18,991 nucleotides of DNA, from positions 1-18,991 of the forward strand of contig CALBST010000201.1 of NCBI GenBank assembly GCA_937967425.1. Direction: 5' to 3'. This DNA is from an uncultured Caulobacteraceae bacterium. GTDB lineage: Bacteria > Pseudomonadota > Alphaproteobacteria > Caulobacterales > TH1-2. Positions within the stretch are counted from its first letter, which is position 1, and the number at the start of each line of letters is the position of its first letter. Of the stretch, positions 15,814 to 18,991 are shown piece after piece. The position numbers and the translations under genes were made by a program. The notes beneath the pieces were generated by a model. That model saw only the letters and a program-made list of their open reading frames with translations, made no database searches and had not been told where the DNA came from.

Positions 15814-17268
15814 CTAACCTTCGCGCCGCCCCGAGCGTATGGGCACGACATTGTTCAGCAGGCGCTCGAGCGCGCCGATGACCTGCTCCTGCGTGAAGGG
15901 TTTTTCGACGATCGGCGCATCGTCGAACCCCTGCGGCAGCGCTTCGCGCCCGTAGCCGGTGACGAACGCGAAGGGGATTTTCCGGGCCTTCAAAGCGGCG
16001 ACGATCTGATCGACACGGCGCCCCGCCAAATTGCCGTCAACGAGAGCTGCGTCGATCGCTTCGGCGCCCGCCATTTCGAGCGCCTTGTCGGCGTTCTGGA
16101 CTGGCCCCACGATTTCGCAGCCCGCGTCCTCCAGATAGTCGGTCAGGACCATGCCGATGAGCGGCTCGTCCTCAACGACCAAGATGCGCCGGCCCTCCAG
16201 GCCGTAACGCTGCTGCGCCTGCGCGGCGCCGTGTTGGTTGGCGTCTCGCGCCAGCACGCCGATCGGATGTTGCTGCACCGGAAGCGGGAGATTGATCTCG
16301 CAGACCAAACCGGTCTCCGCATAGCTCAGCGTGACATCGCCATTGTAGGCGCGAAGACTGTTTTCGATCAGCGTTGAACCGAAGCCTTGCGTCGTTGGCG
16401 CGCTCACTGGCGGGCCGCCGGATTCGCGCCATATAAGGTGCAAACTCCGCCCGTTGTTCGATTGAACTTGCCAGCTGATGCTGACGCGCCCGCTTGCGAC
16501 TGAGAGCGCGCCATGCTTGCGCGCATTGGTGCCGAGTTCATGCAGCACCAGCGCCAGGTGCAAAGCCGGTTGCGCCTCCAGCGCCAAGGCAGCGCCGTTC
16601 CAAGAGATGCGCTGATCTTCTTCGTTGCCGAGTAAGAGTTGCTCGCGCACGAGATCGGCAAGTTGCGCGCCCTGAAAGGAGCTGCCCGTCAGCAAACCGT
16701 GCGCGCGCGCCAGCGCCTTGATGCGTCCGTTGAAGCTGTTGACGAAATCGGCCGGGCTCTCAGCCCGCCGCAAGGTTTGCGTCGCGATTGCTTGCACCGT
16801 GGCCAATGTATTCTTGATGCGGTGATTGAGTTCATCGATCAGCAAACGCTGCGTTTCCTCCGCGCGTTTACGATCACTGATATCGCGCGCCACTTTCGAG
16901 GCGCCTACAATGCGCCCGGTCGAATCCCGCAACGGCGACACCGTCAGCGAAATGTGGATGCGGCGGCCGTCCTTGGCGACGCGAATTGTTTCGAAGTGTT
17001 CGATGCGCTCGCCGCGTGTGAGGCGGGCGATGATCTCCTTCTCCTCATCCATCAATTCGGGTGGGATGATTTTGGAGATATGCTGCCCGATCATCTCGTC
17101 GGCGGAGTAGCCAAAGATGCGCTCGGCCCCGCCGTTCCAGGAGGTGATGATCCCCTCGAGCGTCTTTGAGAGGATGACATCGTCGGAGTTGGCGACGATG
17201 GCCGCCAGACGCGCAGCCATGATCTCTGAAGCCTGATGAGACTCGGGCGATGGACCGTCGGTGTTCAT
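15814..17268 (-). CDS. PAS-HWE hybrid sensor histidine kinase with receiver domain
   Basis: A 484-aa soluble hybrid kinase without membrane segments or signal peptide. In order: a PAS domain at about 17-135 (IITSWNGGAERIFGYSADEMIG); an HWE/HisKA_2-type dimerisation helix with phosphoacceptor His149 in DELNHRIKNTLATVQAIA; an HWE ATPase domain with N-box HELGTNARKHGALS (Asn248), the WRE signature at 280-282 and GFGSTLI; and a C-terminal receiver at about 361-475 with acidic pair Glu366/Asp367, phosphoacceptor Asp411, Thr437 and Lys456. All catalytic residues are present. HWE kinases with PAS domains often feed light, redox or general stress signalling in alphaproteobacteria; no output regulator is encoded nearby, so the partner is unknown. 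The ATG at 17268 has only a weak GAAG ribosome-binding site. An EcfG-like promoter lies about 30 nt upstream. It is on the same strand as ihfB but separated by 75 nt. Confidence 0.93.
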   Translation of the reverse strand: MNTDGPSPESHQASEIMAARLAAIVANSDDVILSKTLEGIITSWNGGAERIFGYSADEMIGQHISKIIPPELMDEEKEIIARLTRGERIEHFETIRVAKDGRRIHISLTVSPLRDSTGRIVGASKVARDISDRKRAEETQRLLIDELNHRIKNTLATVQAIATQTLRRAESPADFVNSFNGRIKALARAHGLLTGSSFQGAQLADLVREQLLLGNEEDQRISWNGAALALEAQPALHLALVLHELGTNARKHGALSVASGRVSISWQVQSNNGRSLHLIWRESGGPPVSAPTTQGFGSTLIENSLRAYNGDVTLSYAETGLVCEINLPLPVQQHPIGVLARDANQHGAAQAQQRYGLEGRRILVVEDEPLIGMVLTDYLEDAGCEIVGPVQNADKALEMAGAEAIDAALVDGNLAGRRVDQIVAALKARKIPFAFVTGYGREALPQGFDDAPIVEKPFTQEQVIGALERLLNNVVPIRSGRREG

Positions 17269-17298
17269 TTTCTTCGTGATCCCGCCTGTCTCGGGAAC

Positions 17299-17324
17299 AA
17301 CACCCGGACGAAGGCTCGGGTTCC
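17299..17324 (-). promoter_or_regulatory. EcfG-like promoter candidate before the histidine kinase
   Basis: On the minus strand GGAAC (17324-17320) is followed after 17 nt by TGTT (17302-17299), one mismatch from the EcfG consensus GGAAC-N16/17-CGTT. It is in the 75-nt ihfB-kinase gap, and the -10-like box ends 30 nt before the ATG, a sensible distance. The same bases can form an imperfect hairpin (GGGAAC pairing with GTTCCC, inner CCCG with CGGG), so an ihfB terminator function is an alternative reading. Confidence 0.4.
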
Positions 17325-17343
17325 CTCGTGCGGCGGCCGCGGC

Positions 17344-17634
17344 TTACGGCTCTTCGCCGCCATTGACCTTTAGCCGGAGTTCCTTGCCCGGCTTGAAGAA
17401 CGGCACCTTCTTGGCGTCGACCTTCACAGTCGCCCCCGTCCGCGGGTTACGTCCGGTGCGGGCGTCGCGCTTGCGCACGGAAAACGCGCCAAACCCACGC
17501 AGCTCCACGCGGCCGCCCTGGGCCAGTGCGACGGCAATCTCGTCCAACACCACGTCGACCGCATGCTCGATCTCTGCCGCCTTCAGCGGCGCCATTTCTT
17601 CCTGCAGTCTGTTGACCAGCTCTGAGCGCAGCAT
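17344..17634 (-). CDS. ihfB: Integration host factor subunit beta (IhfB)
   Basis: A 96-aa HU/IHF-family DNA-bending protein. The DNA-binding half is typical of IHF-beta: ELRGFGAFSVRKR at about 44-56, then the beta-arm TGRNPRTG with the intercalating Pro64, and VPFFKPGKELR at 77-87. The rpsA-ihfB order is the usual one in proteobacteria and separates it from HU and IhfA. The ATG at 17634 has AGGGG 6 nt upstream. An intrinsic terminator after rpsA lies in the 140-nt gap before it, so ihfB probably has its own promoter there, though I cannot point to a clear -35/-10 pair. It acts in the nucleoid as a heterodimer with IhfA, which is not encoded here. Confidence 0.95.
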   Translation of the reverse strand: MLRSELVNRLQEEMAPLKAAEIEHAVDVVLDEIAVALAQGGRVELRGFGAFSVRKRDARTGRNPRTGATVKVDAKKVPFFKPGKELRLKVNGGEEP

Positions 17635-17717
17635 GTGCGACCCCTAGGTTCCCCGTTCAGGCGATAGAGGACTGCCCAGCGCCCCACGTCAACACCCAGA
17701 TGATTGAAAAGGCCAAG

Positions 17718-17746
17718 AAAAAGGGCCCGGCGTTGCCGCCGAGCCC
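17718..17746 (-). terminator. Intrinsic terminator of rpsA
   Basis: On the minus strand a 10-bp GC-rich stem with one mismatch (GGGCTCGGCG / CGCCGGGCCC, positions 17746-17723) and a GCAA tetraloop is followed directly by TTTTT (17722-17718). It starts 28 nt after the rpsA stop. This is a classic Rho-independent terminator and the clearest one in the window. A smaller stem (ACGCC/GGCGT, 17754-17769) precedes it. Confidence 0.9.
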
Positions 17747-17774
17747 TGATCTGACGCCGGTAGCGGCGTAATGC

Positions 17775-18991
17775 TTACTTCTTGTCCTTCAGAGCGGCGC
17801 CCAGAATGTCGCCGAGCGAAGCGCCCGAGTCCGACGAACCGAACTGCGCAATGGCTTCCTTCTCGTCGGCCAATTCCATGGCCTTGATCGAGAGGGCGAC
17901 CTTGCGGCTCGACTTGTCGAAGCCCGTCACCATCGCGTCGAGACGATCGCCGACCGAGAAGCGGTCAGCGCGTTGCTCTTGGCGATCGCGCGAGAGGTCC
18001 GACTTGCGGATGAAGGTGCGCAGCGCATTGCCTTCGCCGAACGCCACTTCGATGCCGCCGGTCGCCACATCGACGACTTCCGCCGTGATGATCTGACCGC
18101 GCTTGAAGTCGGCGTCAGCCATCGGGTCGGCGTCGACTTGCTTGATGCCAAGCGAGATGCGCTCCTTCTCGACATCGACGTCGAGAACCTTCGCCTTGAC
18201 CATGTCGCCCTTGTTGAAGCGGGTGAGGGCTTCTTCACCTTGGGCATCCCAGGCGATGTCGCTCAAGTGGACCATGCCGTCCAGCTCCGGCGTAAGGCCA
18301 ACGAACAGACCGAACTCGGTGATGTTCTTGATCTCGCCTTCGATGATCGAACCGACGCCGTGCTCGGCGACAAACGCATCCCACGGATTGGCTTGCACTT
18401 GCTTGATGCCGAGCGAGATGCGGCGCTTTTCGCCGTCCACGTCGAGCACTTGCACGTCGACTTCCTGAGAGGTGCTCAGGATCTTCGACGGGTGCAGGTT
18501 CTTCTTGGTCCAGCTCATTTCGCTAACGTGCACCAGGCCTTCAACGCCCGGCTCGAGTTCAACGAACGCGCCGTAGTCGGTGATGTTGGTGACGCGGCCG
18601 GTGAACTTGCCGCCGGCCGGGTACTTGGAATCAACGCCATCCCACGGATCGGTCATGAGTTGCTTCATGCCGAGCGAGATGCGCTGGGTGTCCGGATTGA
18701 TCTTCACGATCTGGACTTTCACCGTATCGCCCACGTTGAGCACTTGGCTCGGGTGCGAGACGCGCTTCCAGCTCATGTCGGTGACGTGCAGCAGGCCGTC
18801 GATGCCGCCGAGATCAACGAACGCGCCGTAATCGGTGATGTTCTTGACCACGCCTTCGCGGATTTCGCCTTCCTGCAGCTGGCCGACGATTTCGGCGCGT
18901 TCCGAAGCACGGCTCTCTTCGAGCACGGCGCGGCGCGAGACGACGATGTTGCCGCGCTGGCGGTCCATCTTCAGGATCGCGAACGGCTGCA
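17775..18991 (-). CDS. rpsA: 30S ribosomal protein S1 (RpsA), 5' end outside the window
   Basis: The C-terminal 405 or so residues of ribosomal protein S1, which binds mRNA leaders and helps start translation. The frame runs without a stop to the window edge, so the true start lies beyond 18991; a Met codon at 18968 is internal (the preceding residues QPFAILK and following [15 protein letters not shown] match the end of S1 repeat 2). Four further S1 OB-fold repeats follow, at [56 protein letters not shown] and a divergent last one ([18 protein letters not shown]). The repeats give near-identical DNA copies such as 18562-18590 and 18820-18848. It ends [13 protein letters not shown], as in alphaproteobacterial S1, and is closed by a strong intrinsic terminator before ihfB. 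Confidence 0.97.
   Translation of the reverse strand, partial: QPFAILKMDRQRGNIVVSRRAVLEESRASERAEIVGQLQEGEIREGVVKNITDYGAFVDLGGIDGLLHVTDMSWKRVSHPSQVLNVGDTVKVQIVKINPDTQRISLGMKQLMTDPWDGVDSKYPAGGKFTGRVTNITDYGAFVELEPGVEGLVHVSEMSWTKKNLHPSKILSTSQEVDVQVLDVDGEKRRISLGIKQVQANPWDAFVAEHGVGSIIEGEIKNITEFGLFVGLTPELDGMVHLSDIAWDAQGEEALTRFNKGDMVKAKVLDVDVEKERISLGIKQVDADPMADADFKRGQIITAEVVDVATGGIEVAFGEGNALRTFIRKSDLSRDRQEQRADRFSVGDRLDAMVTGFDKSSRKVALSIKAMELADEKEAIAQFGSSDSGASLGDILGAALKDKK

Noticed and set aside
18562..18848. Direct repeats in the rpsA region
   Set aside because: They encode matching positions of successive S1 OB-fold repeats, so they are protein-domain duplication and not a DNA element.
1..18991. Mobile element, phage, CRISPR, tRNA, rRNA or known defence genes
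   Set aside because: No transposase or integrase motifs, no spaced repeat arrays, no cloverleaf sequences and no toxin-antitoxin or restriction genes were seen; every gap is under 150 bases and base composition looks even.

Overview
The window reads as chromosomal DNA of a GC-rich alphaproteobacterium. The alphaproteobacterial form of AddB next to AddA, a PAS-HWE hybrid histidine kinase, rpsA followed by ihfB, GANTC (CcrM-type) motifs near promoters, and an AccD without its zinc ribbon together suggest Caulobacterales or a Hyphomonadaceae-like group. That placement is inference from gene content and was not checked by a search. Coding density is very high, codon use looks even, and I see no insertion sequence, phage gene, CRISPR array, tRNA or rRNA.

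Layout. (1) 27-7457, plus strand: murU (peptidoglycan recycling), addB and addA (double-strand break repair nuclease/helicase), each joined by a 4-nt overlap, then trxA behind a 68-nt gap with its own promoter candidate. (2) 7454-13474, minus strand, in transcription order: a TetR-type regulator, trpF, trpB, a small secreted protein of unknown function, trpA, accD and folC. Most joints are overlaps or gaps of 1-16 nt, so this looks like one metabolic operon linking tryptophan synthesis, fatty-acid initiation and folate. trxA and folC converge with a 4-nt overlap. (3) 13475-14223: the tetR/osmC divergent region with three related inverted repeats (probable operators), then an OsmC-family protein that ends at a strong hairpin. 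(4) 14230-15807: mscL on the minus strand and, divergent from it, an unrecognised membrane protein with a TPR-like tail. (5) 15814-18991, minus strand: rpsA (5' end outside the window) with a clear intrinsic terminator, ihfB, and the hybrid histidine kinase.

How it fits together. Most genes are housekeeping and are easily named. The less ordinary parts are the secreted four-cysteine protein embedded between trpB and trpA with TTG-start/TGA-stop overlaps on both sides, the TetR/OsmC unit whose regulator gene sits 1 nt ahead of trpF, the three-helix membrane/TPR protein, the two EcfG-like promoter candidates ahead of the histidine kinase and the membrane protein, and the loss of all four zinc cysteines in AccD. 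I did not find convincing evidence of a wholly new multi-gene system. The best candidates for undescribed biology are the trpB-trpA insert and the membrane/TPR protein.
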